Of a stretch of DNA of 64,000 nt, positions 44,807-55,958 are shown in pieces. Numbering within the stretch: position 1 is the first letter of the stretch; every line of letters starts with the position of its first letter. The notes beneath the pieces were generated by a model. It was given only the letters and a program-made list of their open reading frames with translations. It searched no databases and had not been told where the DNA came from. The stretch is from positions 496,001 through 560,000 of the forward strand of contig JAGMUV010000013.1 in assembly GCA_020744425.1 (NCBI GenBank). Reading direction: 5' to 3'. Source of the DNA: Dactylonectria macrodidyma (lineage: Eukaryota; Ascomycota; Sordariomycetes; Hypocreales; Nectriaceae). The position numbers and the translations under genes are program-made.

Positions 44807-47073
44807 TCACAGCCTGCGCTCCTTAATTATCAGACCCGCGATGAGCGCAAGGAAGGAGAAAATGATTGAAATCCCTAATGGTGTTAGCGATTATGACAGA
44901 GATGTAGCCAATCGATGTTTCTTACCGTGGCTGTATTCAATTCCTTTCACATACGCCTCGACCAGAACCTGTGCAACTTTCCTAGGGGCCTCGTCGATGT
45001 AGGTCACGCTCTCAGTTGCTTTCTTGATAATCTAGACAAGTTAATTATATGAAAGTATAAATTTGAAAAACTGGTCATTTACCTCCTCGATGGCAGAGCT
45101 TTCCATGCCTTGCTGTGCTAATTTGGTCTGCACAACACGCCTCAGGACGACTTGCGTACTGGAGCTCGAGGCGGCCAAGCCCACGACGCAGCCTATGGTG
45201 CCTGTGAGGTAGAGTCCCGAAGCAGCCACAGCTCTGTCTGATGGGTCGATGGCTGCCTGCAAAGCAATGAAGACGGCGCTCTGTGCAAGACCGGTTCCCA
45301 CACCGCTTGAAGAGGTCAGTCGGAGTTTTCGAGTGAAGCCGGGGAATCATCTTACCCAGGGATGACGTAAAGTGATTCCAGCCATCCGGTATGCCCCTGC
45401 CAGCGGAAGAGCATTAGGCTGTAGCTAGCCATAGAAAAGAGCGAAGAGGCAAGAATAAGGCCTCGATACCGACCGGTTCTGCAACTCGTTAGTTCCTTCA
45501 TGTTTGAGGGCACAACAATGCTTCTGACCTTTGAATCAATGCCCCGGAAACGATACCTCCGACGGTGTTACCAATAACGGCGGGGAAAAGATGTGCGCCC
45601 GCGATAGTGCTCGAAACACGTTGTGTGACTTGGAAGTAGATGGGCACCGAGTACATCATCTGAAGTCAGATTAGCAAGGCTCTGATCATTTCCTGCGGTT
45701 GACTTACCCCCAATTGGGCTCCATTCTGCGCCCCAACGATAAAGTATGCCATGGTCACGTTGCGCTGGCGGAACAAGCGAAGCGGAAAGATGGGCTCCTT
45801 GGCCCAGACAGCTTCAACCCGTACGAAAAAGAAGAGAAGCACGATGCCGGTCCCAACGAGGGAGAAGACCAGGGGATGCGTCCAGGATACTTTTTGGCCT
45901 CCAATCTCTAGCGGCAACATGAGCGCCAGAATTCCGCTCCCGAGGAAGAATGCGCCGAGGCCGTCGATTCTAGCAAGAGAGCTGCGCATGTTGACGTTGC
46001 GGCCGACTGTGCTGGAAGACGTGGACTCTGGTAGGAGGATCCAGCATAGAAGCATCGCCACGAGGAAGATTGGTGCTTGACCAAAGAAGGACCTTAGGAA
46101 ATACATGTCAGTTTTGCTACGGTCGAGATGGGGAGTCAACGACAGACGTACCATCTCCAGCCGATCGTGTCCGCCAGCCATCCGCCCAATGGGCCACCAA
46201 GGCTTCGGCCGACAGTTGCAATGACGTTCAGGTAGCTCTGCCACGATGCAACCTCTCTGAGAGGTGCAAGGTCTATCGATTGTTTAGCTCCCATATATAA
46301 TATGATCATTGACATCCGTTTACGTACCTGTGATGATAACAGAGACCAGTGCCATCATTCCAGCACCGCCTGAGCCTGAGATCAATCGGCCTAGAATCAC
46401 TTGCCACATTGATTGGCCGGCACCACTTCAGAGTGTTATTATCAAGACAAACTGCCCGATTTCAAGGCAAACTTACACAAGAGCACTGGTTCTGTGTTAG
46501 AGACGATGTTTAGGTATGAGGGGGTTGGGATGCTTTGACTTACCAGCCGGTAGCAAAGAGGCCGTAACAGACCATGAGAATAGATTTCCGACCAAAAATG
46601 TCACTCAGTTTCCCGTACTGCATTACGAGTCAGCCAACAATTCCTCGATGCAATTGCAACATGGATCACCCTACCAAAGATTGCGTGGCGGCGCCAGCGA
46701 GCATAAAGCTGATGAAGAGCCAACTCGAATCCTCTAGGTCTCCGAACTCGGACGCGATAACCGGGTGCGTCGCCAGAACCAGTGACGCATCTATGCTTGA
46801 AGTAAAGACACCTGGCGAATATGAGTTCTCAAAAGGCTTCTTGCGATGCATATTGGCGTGTAACGTACCAATGAGTAGAGCCGCCACAACCCTCGCAATG
46901 TACGAGTTGCTGTACTTTGGCTCGGCGACAGCAGCAACGGCCGGGATGCTCGAACTTTCGCAGTCGGAAGTCACGGCGCCGTAATGACTGCGTGTAAATT
47001 CCGCATCTTGCCGAGACTCGGGGTCTGATAAGAGCCCAGACGCCTCATTGACGTTTTCTGGCTGGACTGCCAT
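44807..47073 (-). CDS. MFS transporter, DHA2-type (vacuolar basic amino acid / multidrug class)
   Basis: Twelve exons keep phase and give 559 residues: 46869-47073, 46675-46811, 46544-46617, 46477-46485, 46328-46425, 46152-46272, 45708-46092, 45529-45659, 45356-45478, 45083-45305, 44926-45031, 44807-44874. MFS signatures include YGKLSDIFGRKSILM (loop 2-3), GRLISGSGGAGMMALVS, PLGGWLADTIGWRW and GLYLTGTIGCVVGL, with about 14 hydrophobic helices as in the DHA2/Vba-like group. Substrates of such carriers are basic amino acids or drugs; the true one is unknown. A 9-nt exon restores the CALVGAGQ segment. A cytosolic N-terminus of about 55 residues precedes the first helix. Confidence 0.9.
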
Positions 47074-47699
47074 GTTGTCGACTGCGTCAGTGACGATTCG
47101 CTACACGAATTCAAAATTCGATTGATCGAAAGATCTGATTTTGATTTGTTTTCTCCTAGGTGCATCGACCGCGTTTAATTCCCGGAAGCCGACTGAATCG
47201 GTGCGTGATCATCCCATGCAAGCACATCATCACAAGGCCCCACTTGTGTGCTACAAGAGCAGCAATGTCCGTCATAGCTAGACATACACGGTCAGCTGAG
47301 AAGCTGTTGTACATGGCGGGGCGTAAATCTGGGGCGCGATTTGTCATGGCCGAGGTTCCTTATCGGAAGTCGCAGTGTGGCGTTGAAATGAAGGGTTGGT
47401 TGAATGTTACGTCTCACGGCTCGGGTTGTCAATGGCCCGAGATCACCGTCACAGAAAACCCACCAGAGGCGAAAACTGAACCAAAATTACGGAGCACAAT
47501 GAATAGTTGAGTAAAATCACCAAAACGCTAAGCCCAGAGCACCACGATGTTCACAACATCAACTCCCGCATTTCATTTCAGCCGCATCAACGCCCTCTGG
47601 AATTGTTCAACGCATATTCATGCTGCAAGCCAGCGAAGCACTTGACGCTTCGAGATCAAATTATTATGCTAAATCGATTAAGGAAAAAAATGTTTATAA
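47074..47699. other. Intergenic, no gene supported
   Basis: The 3' part of the SDR pseudogene would be expected here but is missing; only unrelated short frames are seen. Confidence 0.4.
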
Positions 47700-48228
47700 T
47701 ATAGTCTAATGCCCAAGGGAAACAACAACGTCGGAAACATACCATTGAGGTTCACGTTATCCATAATTTCTCGCTCGGTGTAGTCAGACAACATGCCGAA
47801 ATTCGGTACTAGACCCCCACCGGCGTTGCTTATCAGGACCGTCAGGTTGAGACCTCGCAGTGCCGATACTATTTCATCCGTTACACACTGTGACGCATCA
47901 GCAACGATTGTCTTAAAGGGACAGTTTGGAAATGCCGCAGCGAGCTTCTCGCGAACATTTGCTAGTTTTGCGGCGCTGCGACCATGCAGAGCCACGTTGA
48001 AGCCACGTTGAAGCCACGAGATGCAAGCTCATAGGCGTATGCCTTTCCGATGCCAGTCGAGGAACCAGTGGCTAGAGTCCACGCAGGGAGTCCAGTGGTT
48101 GTGTGTCGATAACGATGCAGTTTGGGTGGGCGAAGGTAGATGTAGAAGAAGCTTGCGACTTTAAAAAGCGCATTACTAGCAGCGAGGATCCCTACGCCCA
48201 AGAGCAAATTGATCATGATTTCACGCAT
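47700..48228 (-). pseudogene. Membrane-anchored SDR (3-ketoacyl-CoA-reductase-like), frameshifted and truncated
   Basis: An N-terminal membrane anchor (MINLLLGVGILAASNALF) leads to the cofactor motif ATGSSTGIGKAYAYELASRG. Directly after this an 11-bp perfect tandem duplication (47991-48012) throws the frame. In the shifted frame the protein continues ALHGRSAAKLANVREKLAAAF with the NAG motif in LISNAGGG, ending at DNVNLN before a GTATGT donor. No exon with the active-site YxxxK follows downstream, so the 3' half is lost. Intact relatives are ER enzymes of fatty-acid elongation or steroid metabolism. Confidence 0.82.
47991..48012. repeat. 11-bp perfect tandem duplication
   Basis: GCCACGTTGAA occurs twice back to back, followed by GCCACG. 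Removing one unit would restore the SDR reading frame. Confidence 0.9.
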
Positions 48229-51200
48229 CTTCTAGGTCCTGATGGAAAAATTCGTGAGATGATTTGAAAATCCCTTGTCAGAATAAGATAACCTGTAGGA
48301 TTGCTCCTCTTTCAGTATGGATTATTGATGTTCCTGTAGCAACTAGGGCTGACACCTACCTGTGCCGTGTCCACTCAATTAGGCGTAAAATCTATCATTT
48401 CTCAACCCTCACCAAACTACGACTTTGGACAGACTGCCAGAAGAACTGATAATACTTCCTTAAGTGAGATCAAATTGGGCTGACATGGAAGTGGGAGGTG
48501 TATGTGGTTCAACTGCGGACTGGGGCAACGGTTGAGGGTTTTTGTTGTGAAGAAATGGTTAACTGTTATAAAATTACTTAGAGATGTTATTGTATCCAAT
48601 ATGGTCTTTTGGATTTGTATTTTGTAAACTGGCTAATATCTATCTTCTTATAATCTCTTTATAAAAATAGAAGAATCTAAAATTAAGTTCCGAACACTTG
48701 ATACTGTTGGAAAACAGGCCGCTTTCCATTGCATTTTAATCTTATTTTACCTGTGGGTAAAACATCCAGTTGGGACTCGGCCCTTGTAATTGCAAAGTGG
48801 AAGAGGCATTGACTTCCGGCTTCGCGGCATGTCATGATTTCTGTTTACTACCTTTGAGAAGATAGGATTTACCCTAGACTCCTAGTTGCTTTATGTTGTA
48901 TCGCTGAGGGTGCGGTTGTTCCGTCAGGGCTAGAGGGTGACAATGGCTATCGACCAGTTGAGCTTCTAGATATTATTCATAGTATCGTGAGGAAAGAGTG
49001 CCAAGAGGGTGATGAGCAATTGGAGATATTTCAAGAAGTCTGTCATCCGATGTCGATTGTCCAAATCCCTCCTATACCGAATCTGGGTCAACGCCAAGGC
49101 AGACTGGCTAATATCTCCCAGACAACGTCGACGCACCGCCAACTCTGTTCACAATACATACAACTTGACCAACCTGAGTGGCTACATTATCTGGTAAATA
49201 GCACAGGCGACGTCAACAGTGACGACGTTCTCCAGGCCGACCAGCAATAATCCTGACGGAATCGAGCTTGTCGACGTGGGCTTCGGGTACAACGATGTCT
49301 GCAGGTGCTTATCGACGAGGCGGAGAGACGATTCCTCCGACGGAAGTGGATGTAGGTCAGAGGCCGGCAATGCCTGTCTTCTGGGTGCCGGCCCTGTCCT
49401 GGGTAAGCTTTGGACAGCCGTATGGTTAGTGTGGAGCGAATTATGCACAGCCGCGTGATCCTTGCGGGCTCGAGAACCAGCACGGCAGAACCTTCCTCCG
49501 AACTGTCAGGAGCACACTAGGTGAGCTACTTAACCGTCATTCTTTGTTGACGGCCAGAGCTCCCTGAAGACTGACTCGGAGTTCCTGATCCGGCGACCTA
49601 TTCGTTGCGCCGCATTTTGATATGGCCTCTTCGATATCATCAAAACTGCATGCTGCCAGAATTGATCCTAGCACAGGCCATGAATATATAAAGCTCCCAT
49701 GGTGTGTGTACTGATCGTCGTGATAGCCTGCAGGGATCGACCTCCTAGAGGTTGTTAAAACATGCAGCAAGCACGCGGGGATACGATCTGCTGCAGGGGC
49801 ATGCAGGCAAGAGTCAAAGACATTTTATCAGATTTTGATTGGTGCTATAGCCTCTACCAAGGGAGGTGGGGATTATTCTGCTGTCAGAATTGAGGTGGCA
49901 TGCCTAATCCGCACAAGAACCTTGGCCTACGGGGGCACAAGATCCAGCGATTCTAGTATTAAGTTACGTTACAAGATCGTGTTGTACAAGTGATAATAAG
50001 GGCCGAGAGCTCGCACCGCCCTTGCCGCAAGTATGGGGCGTCATATCCCTTACATCTGCTGAGAAACGAGGGCTGAAAATATGCCTTCCACGGAAAGCCT
50101 CATGAAACCTGGCGTGAAGACTAAGAGAAGCCGGAAGCGTGAGATGAAGTTAAGTTTAGGAGCCTGGAAGCTTCACATTAAGCTGGAAAATTAGCCAAGT
50201 ATCTAAGTTTGAGCAACTTAAGCCACAGCGTTTTGCGAGGCGATTTGGGGAAACGTCTTAGGGCTGGCGATTCAGCTCTCCCCAGAAAGCTGTATCTCTA
50301 CTAACTAGTCGGGCGTAACTTGGGACATTAGCGTGAAAACGAGGGCATGGCATCCCAGTTGATGAGCCGGCTTGCTAGTGGAGACTACCCCGACGTGGCG
50401 TCATTTAGTCTCTGCTTGACCTTTCATGCCGGTTGACAACCCTGTGCCAGGGTGATCGGTTCGTTCAGGCCCCGGGTAGCCGTTATGAGTGTGCTTTGCC
50501 TAGGCCCTGGTGGGCAAGGCGACTCTTTGGCGACGAAGTCTCGGGCCCGAAAGAAAAACTGGGGTTGGGCTGGAGAACAGGATCAACCTGGTAGATTGAA
50601 CTGGACGCGAGCCTTGTCAAAACTCTCGCCTCTCCTGCCAGGCTTGATGATTGGCCACCCCAAAGCGAGTGTCCGATTGAATACCATGTCAAGTGTGCAG
50701 ACACCCTCTCTGAGCAAATTGCGGGGATCCAAGTACCACCACTCGGAATCTTCGGCTGAAGTGGGATCTGGGGTCAAGTAACCGAGTATTACAGTGGCTG
50801 GGTGAATGCAAGGCATGCACTACATATATCTGCCCACCGTTCGAGTCAGGGATGCCTGTTGCCGAATGCTCGGTCTACCCATTGCTTCCGGAGATATCAC
50901 AGAAGTGATTCGGGAGCATTGAGGCCTGAAACTAGAAGCATTTTGGGATTAGTGTGGGAAAGCGATGGCTCAGCTAGTTTCATCAAGTGGCAGATGGAAG
51001 GGCTGGACTGGAGACCCATTGGCACTTTAGCTATTGATCCGCCCAAAGTTGGATGGAGAGCGTCACCCTTGTGCCTTCAGGTACCAACCCCCTATTTCCA
51101 CCCCGGCATCTTCAATCGCGATTGAGATGCTGAGTAAGAAACTTGCCTGTATCCTCAGCTGCAGGAACAGGGAATGATCTCCTTCGTTTATACCCAGAAT

Positions 51201-51905
51201 ACCTAAGTGTAAGAAATCCGCATCCTAAGTGCAAGGAGACACGAGCCGAAGCCCAGCAGCGGACTCAACAACACACGATTAAAACATGCATAGACAAGAA
51301 ACAGATATACAGCACCATTCACTAGAAAACGCGGCTTCTGTGTGTATTGAAGTTTATTTTATTTCGTCGCTCTCACTTGAGTTTAAGAGAACACATGAGG
51401 ATGTTATACAGTGGCTGGTATAAACTAATAGACGCAAGCCCGCAGGTTTGAAACATTTCTTTCGATATACTGGCTTGGAACCCCAAAGTGTCCCAGTAGT
51501 CCCTACAAAAGGACCTAAGTACTCAAACGCACCGGTTTGATCAACTGATCAACCCTGCACGCTCTATACTGGCGGCTCAGACAGCCCAGTCCCCTAGCAA
51601 GGCAATCATCCGAGTCGATGCAGCCCTGCAGCAGGTTGCAGGTATGACTAACATTAATCCAGCAGAGTTAGGAAACGTCGATCAAGGCACTTGAGCAGCG
51701 AAGGACATTCGATCCCTGCGTGGCCGCCAAGCCTTATGCCTCCGAGGAACTGCTGTATCTTCCGGGAAGAGAAAGAATGTTATGAAAACCCACCACCGTG
51801 GGTATCGACCACACTGTCTCGAGGTTCGGGCTCAGAAAGGTCAAGGTGGAGCAAGACATGATGATGGATCCAGGCCCTATGGCCATTGACTCGACATCGA
51901 CTTGA
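48229..51905. other. 3.7-kb intergenic region, no gene supported
   Basis: Frames of up to about 109 codons (49.0-49.5, 50.4-51.1 kb) have no motif and no consistent splicing. The size and lack of genes would fit old mobile-element debris, but no repeat ends or transposase remains were seen. Confidence 0.4.
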
Positions 51906-53306
51906 TTAAACATCATCAAAGCCACTGTCAGAGTCAACTTGAGGGCTCACGGGACTGACTTGGCAATGACTATGCGATGTTAGAACCTGATATTGAAACC
52001 CCGGCTTGAGACATACCCGGTCTTTGGGCCATGGTCCGAATGAGTCTGGCGAGACACAAGAGTGATGTCAACATCTGAGTTGCATGGCCGGAAGCTAGCG
52101 TTCCCCTGCCCTGATAAACTATGGTTGTGCCCCCTTTGGATATCTTTAAGGAGAGCAAAATAAAAGGCGGCGTTGGCGACGATGGTGGCGCCTAGGATCT
52201 CGATGGTTGCTCCCTAGAATTGACAGTCAGTATGTTCCTGGTGAATATCTGAAGAGCTTAGTGAGGATACTGTCGTGCGGGCTTGTATGGACAATGATTG
52301 ATTCACAACTAGCGGGAGTCGGACTATTGTGATAACGACAACAATGATGCCAATGCCAAATAGGATGCTTAGTTGAACTTTTCTATCGCAGGTGTTAATA
52401 ATAGCCCATCCTCGATAGGGTATTAAGACAACGCACTGGCGGACGGGAAGGCGGCTATGTCGGAGAATTGGAAAAGGCAAGAGAATCAGGGCGATATCAG
52501 TGATTATATTCAAGATCCCCATAGTAAGAAGGTTTGCCAGGGCGCGGTGACAAGAATCTTAGACAATCATAGGTCAGTCTCGGGACGGTGGGGTCCTTGT
52601 GCTTTATCGCTTACATTTACTGTCAGGGTCTGGGTCCCAGTACCTAGCAAGGCGACACTTAGTAGACATTCTGAGAAGGAAGAGAGTATGAATACATACA
52701 GGTTTATTGGCCGACATTCAGTAAAGATCAGGATTAAGATAGCAAAGTAGGTGATCACAAGGGACCACCACAGTGCTGTGGCAGCCGCTTTCCACAAGGG
52801 GTAGACCCGGATAAAACGGCCGTAGAAGTTCAGCAGGCAAAGCTTAAGGCACCATAGACTATGGAGAAGGATGGCGATATCAGTCCCAGGCTCCAAATAG
52901 GTACGAGACAGGGCACGGTGACACCAATCTGGTGGCGAAGGAGAGGGGCGGGGGGGTAATACTATGTTAAGTAGGAGACCCGGGCGGGTAGTAGCAGCAT
53001 GTGAGACAGGACATATTTTTCCTCAAGTTGGGCGGTAGAGATTCCTTGCGCAGCGGCATCGGATTCGGTTGGCAGGCCAAATGTCTGGTCAGGATTAAGG
53101 TTGAAGGAGAAATAAATGATTGTAGTCCGAGCGACGAGCGGCACAATAGCGAAGGCCATATACGCGTCATCGGCGTGCCATGTCCGATGGCAGTCGGGGT
53201 GGGTTCTGCAGCGGGAGAACAGCCGGTAGCCGCATCGAAAGAGGATGAGAGAGCCGCAGACGGCGCCTGCGATGACGCCGAAGACGTGCTCCGAGGCGAC
53301 TGCCAT
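51906..53306 (-). CDS. SAT4-family (fungal rhodopsin-like) integral membrane protein
   Basis: Seven exons keep phase and encode 346 residues: 52980-53306, 52700-52890, 52615-52643, 52437-52557, 52271-52382, 52017-52213, 51906-51969. Hallmark blocks are WHADDAYMAFAI in the first loop, SLWCLKLCLLNFYGRF, ECRPINLYWDPDPDSK, ANLLTMGILNIITDIALIL, KVQLSILFGIGIIVVVIT and TIEILGATIVANAAF. Together they define the seven-helix SAT4/Pth11-related fold without an N-terminal CFEM domain. The C-terminal tail is polar. Members act as surface receptors or accompany metabolite clusters; the ligand is unknown. The first intron (89 nt) is the least certain. Unlike the receptor copy near 24 kb, this one appears intact. 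Confidence 0.82.
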
Positions 53307-54240
53307 TGCGGACCGGTTTAGAGCTAGCGCTCAACCTGTTCCGGGCTTTGACGAGGAGTGAGTGAGTCGATGGGGATGGAGACAATGCGGGGGGATCCCA
53401 CGCTGACTTATAGGTGATCGACGGGACAGGGAGATGGGCTGGGGTAGGGACGAACTTCGGCTGGGGTAGGGAGATGAAGTTTGGGCTAACGCGGAGCCAA
53501 CGGTCAAGCAGACTGCTAGTCTGCTGCGCCTACTAGGTGTCCAAGCTTGGGCAAGAAGGGGGGCAACCATTTCGCCAACCAAGTTTATGGGCCCAGCCCA
53601 GATCAGGATAACTGCATTGACGCACGAAAATGTCTAGGCGGAGGCAACCGCAGTTACATCACGCTACCCATGTACAAACCTCGGGTCGAACCCGTCACCG
53701 AAGCTCACATGTAGCATGGTACAGAGACCGTTTTCCAAAATTTATGCAGATTATTCTAGAAAGCAATCGATTAAACTACCTTATCTAAGCTAATAGGTGA
53801 ATAAGAGAAGACCTTGTTTGATGGAAGTGTCGCTCTCGGTGGCGCTCTTAGTGCTAGGTAGGCTAGCGAGACATTGGGTCACGCTCTTAGCTTCCTCCGC
53901 AAAGAGGCGCCAGTCACTCGCCTGAGAGATTCTACCAGTGTTCTGACGGAATTGCCGGCAGGGTCGGCCGAGTGGACTATGTTGATGGCGGTGGTTCGAT
54001 GGGTCGAGCCCGGTGAGACCGGACGCCGATGCTTTGACTGCGGCAGACATTTGCTCGTATATCTTATAATCTAGAACGATATCCCACTCATACTTTCACA
54101 AGAATTGACATTGCCGGTGCATCTTCGCTCTCACGTGGCTACAGGGGTAATGTTCTTGCATACTGGTACTAGTTGACTTCTAACGTGGAATATCGCAGAC
54201 CCTATATACACGGGCCTCTTGCGCGTGACAATGTTCCTAA
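53307..54240. other. Intergenic, nothing recognised
   Basis: About 930 bp between two leftward genes. A leftward frame of 86 codons at 53790-54050 shows no motif. Confidence 0.4.
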
Positions 54241-55368
54241 TTAGAGCTCAAACTCGACAATTGGAACATCCTCGGAAGGTCTCCCCAGAAGGAACCGCGC
54301 CTTGCCTAATGTCAAGTTCATCATACAACAGGCAAGGGTCGGGTGAGTCTCCATGGTCTCATCGGGTCTGCCTCGGCAGATGGAGAGGGGGTAGCCTTGC
54401 TCATCTGACAGTCTTGCGCGGATGCTATCGAACGACGCCTCGTGGCCCGTTTCGCCGTCCGCCATAGTAAGCTCTAAGATTCGGCTTTGCCTAGTGAATG
54501 AGTGCTTGGAAGGCGTGTCCTTAACCCTATTCCTGACATCCGAATACAGATGGTTGGTATGTGTTATGAAAGGCCCTCCTTGCGACGGTACTGGCTGAAT
54601 AAGGAAGATTTCGATAGGGGTGCACTCGAAATTGCCAAAATGGCCGCTTCTATCGGCAATCATGAAGTTGACTGAGCTGGCGAGGCCGTATTTGTCGAGA
54701 ATACTCTTTGCCTCGTTGAAGCTGTGAGCGTACTGTAGAATGCGACGCATCATGATGTGCACCGGCAATCTAGCCGGGTCTTTGAGGGTGCAACGAATTG
54801 CATTCATGCAAATGCCAACACCAGCGGAGTTCATTCCAATCTTACCCACAATGCCAGCTTCAGTGAGCATGTGGAAAGCCATCGTGTCGGAGTCTGCCTC
54901 TGTGACAGTGACACGCAGGAACACCACCGTCTCCCCGACTTCGTGGATCCAATCCCAGTTTTCAGAGAGGAGCATGGTGCCGGAATTGGTTCGTTGGCTC
55001 AAAGAGGTGCATCCGTCGGCGTAAGCAGTCAAGAGGATCTCGCTGCGCAAGTTGAGCGCTAGGATGTCCCCCAGGGTGAGCTTGGCGCCATCCGCAACGC
55101 CCCTCATCTCTTCGATGATCTCGGGGTAGATGTCCTCCAGGTTGGGGAGATAGTCTTCGACAGCCGTCTTTCGAGCGTCTTCCCAGCTGACGCCTGATCT
55201 TGTGCGGAAGTAGGCGGTATAGAGCTCAACGTTTCTGTGAATTTCAGGGGCGGCCTGGCGACCGTGGGCGAGACCAATTTCATGCGGTGTGCCTGAACAA
55301 TGCACGGTCTTGACTGAGGCGGCCTGGCGCTCGCCATTAGTCTTTCCGCTGACTTTTCTGATCGTCAT
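54241..55368 (-). CDS. Peptidase C45 / acyl-CoA:6-aminopenicillanate acyltransferase-like enzyme
   Basis: Single-exon gene for 375 residues. The pattern GTPHEIGLAHGRQ near the N-terminus, the autoprocessing site DGCTS (Gly119-Cys120), LLSENWDW, GKIGMNSAGVGICMN and FITHTNHL are characteristic of the C45 N-terminal-nucleophile hydrolases. In the penicillin acyltransferase of this family the enzyme cuts itself before the Cys, which becomes the catalytic nucleophile. The C-terminus ends EFEL and lacks a canonical SKL-type peroxisomal signal, unlike the peroxisomal penicillin enzyme. Nothing here proves beta-lactam chemistry: no ACV synthetase or IPN synthase is present in the window. A TATA element lies 95 bp upstream, and a Zn2Cys6 regulator gene follows. 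Confidence 0.9.
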   Translation of the reverse strand: MTIRKVSGKTNGERQAASVKTVHCSGTPHEIGLAHGRQAAPEIHRNVELYTAYFRTRSGVSWEDARKTAVEDYLPNLEDIYPEIIEEMRGVADGAKLTLGDILALNLRSEILLTAYADGCTSLSQRTNSGTMLLSENWDWIHEVGETVVFLRVTVTEADSDTMAFHMLTEAGIVGKIGMNSAGVGICMNAIRCTLKDPARLPVHIMMRRILQYAHSFNEAKSILDKYGLASSVNFMIADRSGHFGNFECTPIEIFLIQPVPSQGGPFITHTNHLYSDVRNRVKDTPSKHSFTRQSRILELTMADGETGHEASFDSIRARLSDEQGYPLSICRGRPDETMETHPTLACCMMNLTLGKARFLLGRPSEDVPIVEFEL

Positions 55369-55461
55369 CGTGGTGGTTATGGCAAGGATTTAGATAAGAC
55401 TTTTGTGATGCAATGCTTCAGGTTCTAATGATGGTTCTGAAAAATCACTGCAAATATGGGA

Positions 55462-55468
55462 CTTTATA
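55462..55468 (-). promoter_or_regulatory. TATA box of the C45 acyltransferase-like gene
   Basis: TATAAAG on the minus strand, about 95 bp upstream of the ATG at 55368. Confidence 0.5.
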
Positions 55469-55560
55469 TCTTTTCTTGTACGGCATCCAAGGACATGACA
55501 ACAAATGCATGAGATCCATTAACGGAGACTTCTCTCGCGAATTCTCGGCTCCACCTACCG

Positions 55561-55599
55561 AGACGGAGACGGGCCGCAGAGACGGAGACGGAGACGGAA
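55561..55599. repeat. Imperfect hexanucleotide repeat (AGACGG-type)
   Basis: About five AGACGG units interrupted by GGGCCGC, in the region upstream of the C45 gene. It is probably a microsatellite. Confidence 0.6.
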
Positions 55600-55958
55600 C
55601 ACGGGTGACGACATCTCTCGCAACTCACATGCGCTCCGATTGGTCCGTGGAGTGGAGAGAGGGATTTCACACTCTTCATGGAAACCTCTTGCTCTTGATT
55701 TAAAGCATGTACCAGCTTGGCGCAGTAGGAATAGACCGTCACTCTTGGTACGCTATGGAAGAGTGTGCCATATTGTTTGTAAGTTTGTTCAGTCATTGGA
55801 TTAGGAAAGTGGCGCACAGTCGTAATTGAAGATCCCCTCTTCCGCTACCCAATTGGTTTCGTATCATCTACTCGAAGTCAATGGTTTGAGGCTATGAGTA
55901 TTCAAGTACCTCAATTCATGATCAGTCGTCTAATTGAACAGGGAGGAATCTCTCAACA

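Larger units (their letters stand above)
55369..55958. other. Promoter region of the C45 gene with a GAGACG repeat
   Basis: Contains a TATA box at 55462-55468 (minus) and a GAGACG-type repeat at 55561-55599. No gene is seen. Confidence 0.45.

Noticed and set aside
48987..49458. Short frames near 49 kb considered as a further receptor or dehydrogenase remnant
   Set aside because: No block of any family could be matched in order.
52890..52980. Partial internal duplication in the SAT4 gene (GTCACCGTGCCCTG near 52.91 kb resembling 52.54 kb)
   Set aside because: The match is about 14 bases and the first copy falls in the inferred first intron; it is too short to claim a duplication.
53670..53710. 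GGGTTCGACCC on the minus strand as a tRNA B box
   Set aside because: The stem-loop is too tight for a T arm and no acceptor or anticodon arms were found.
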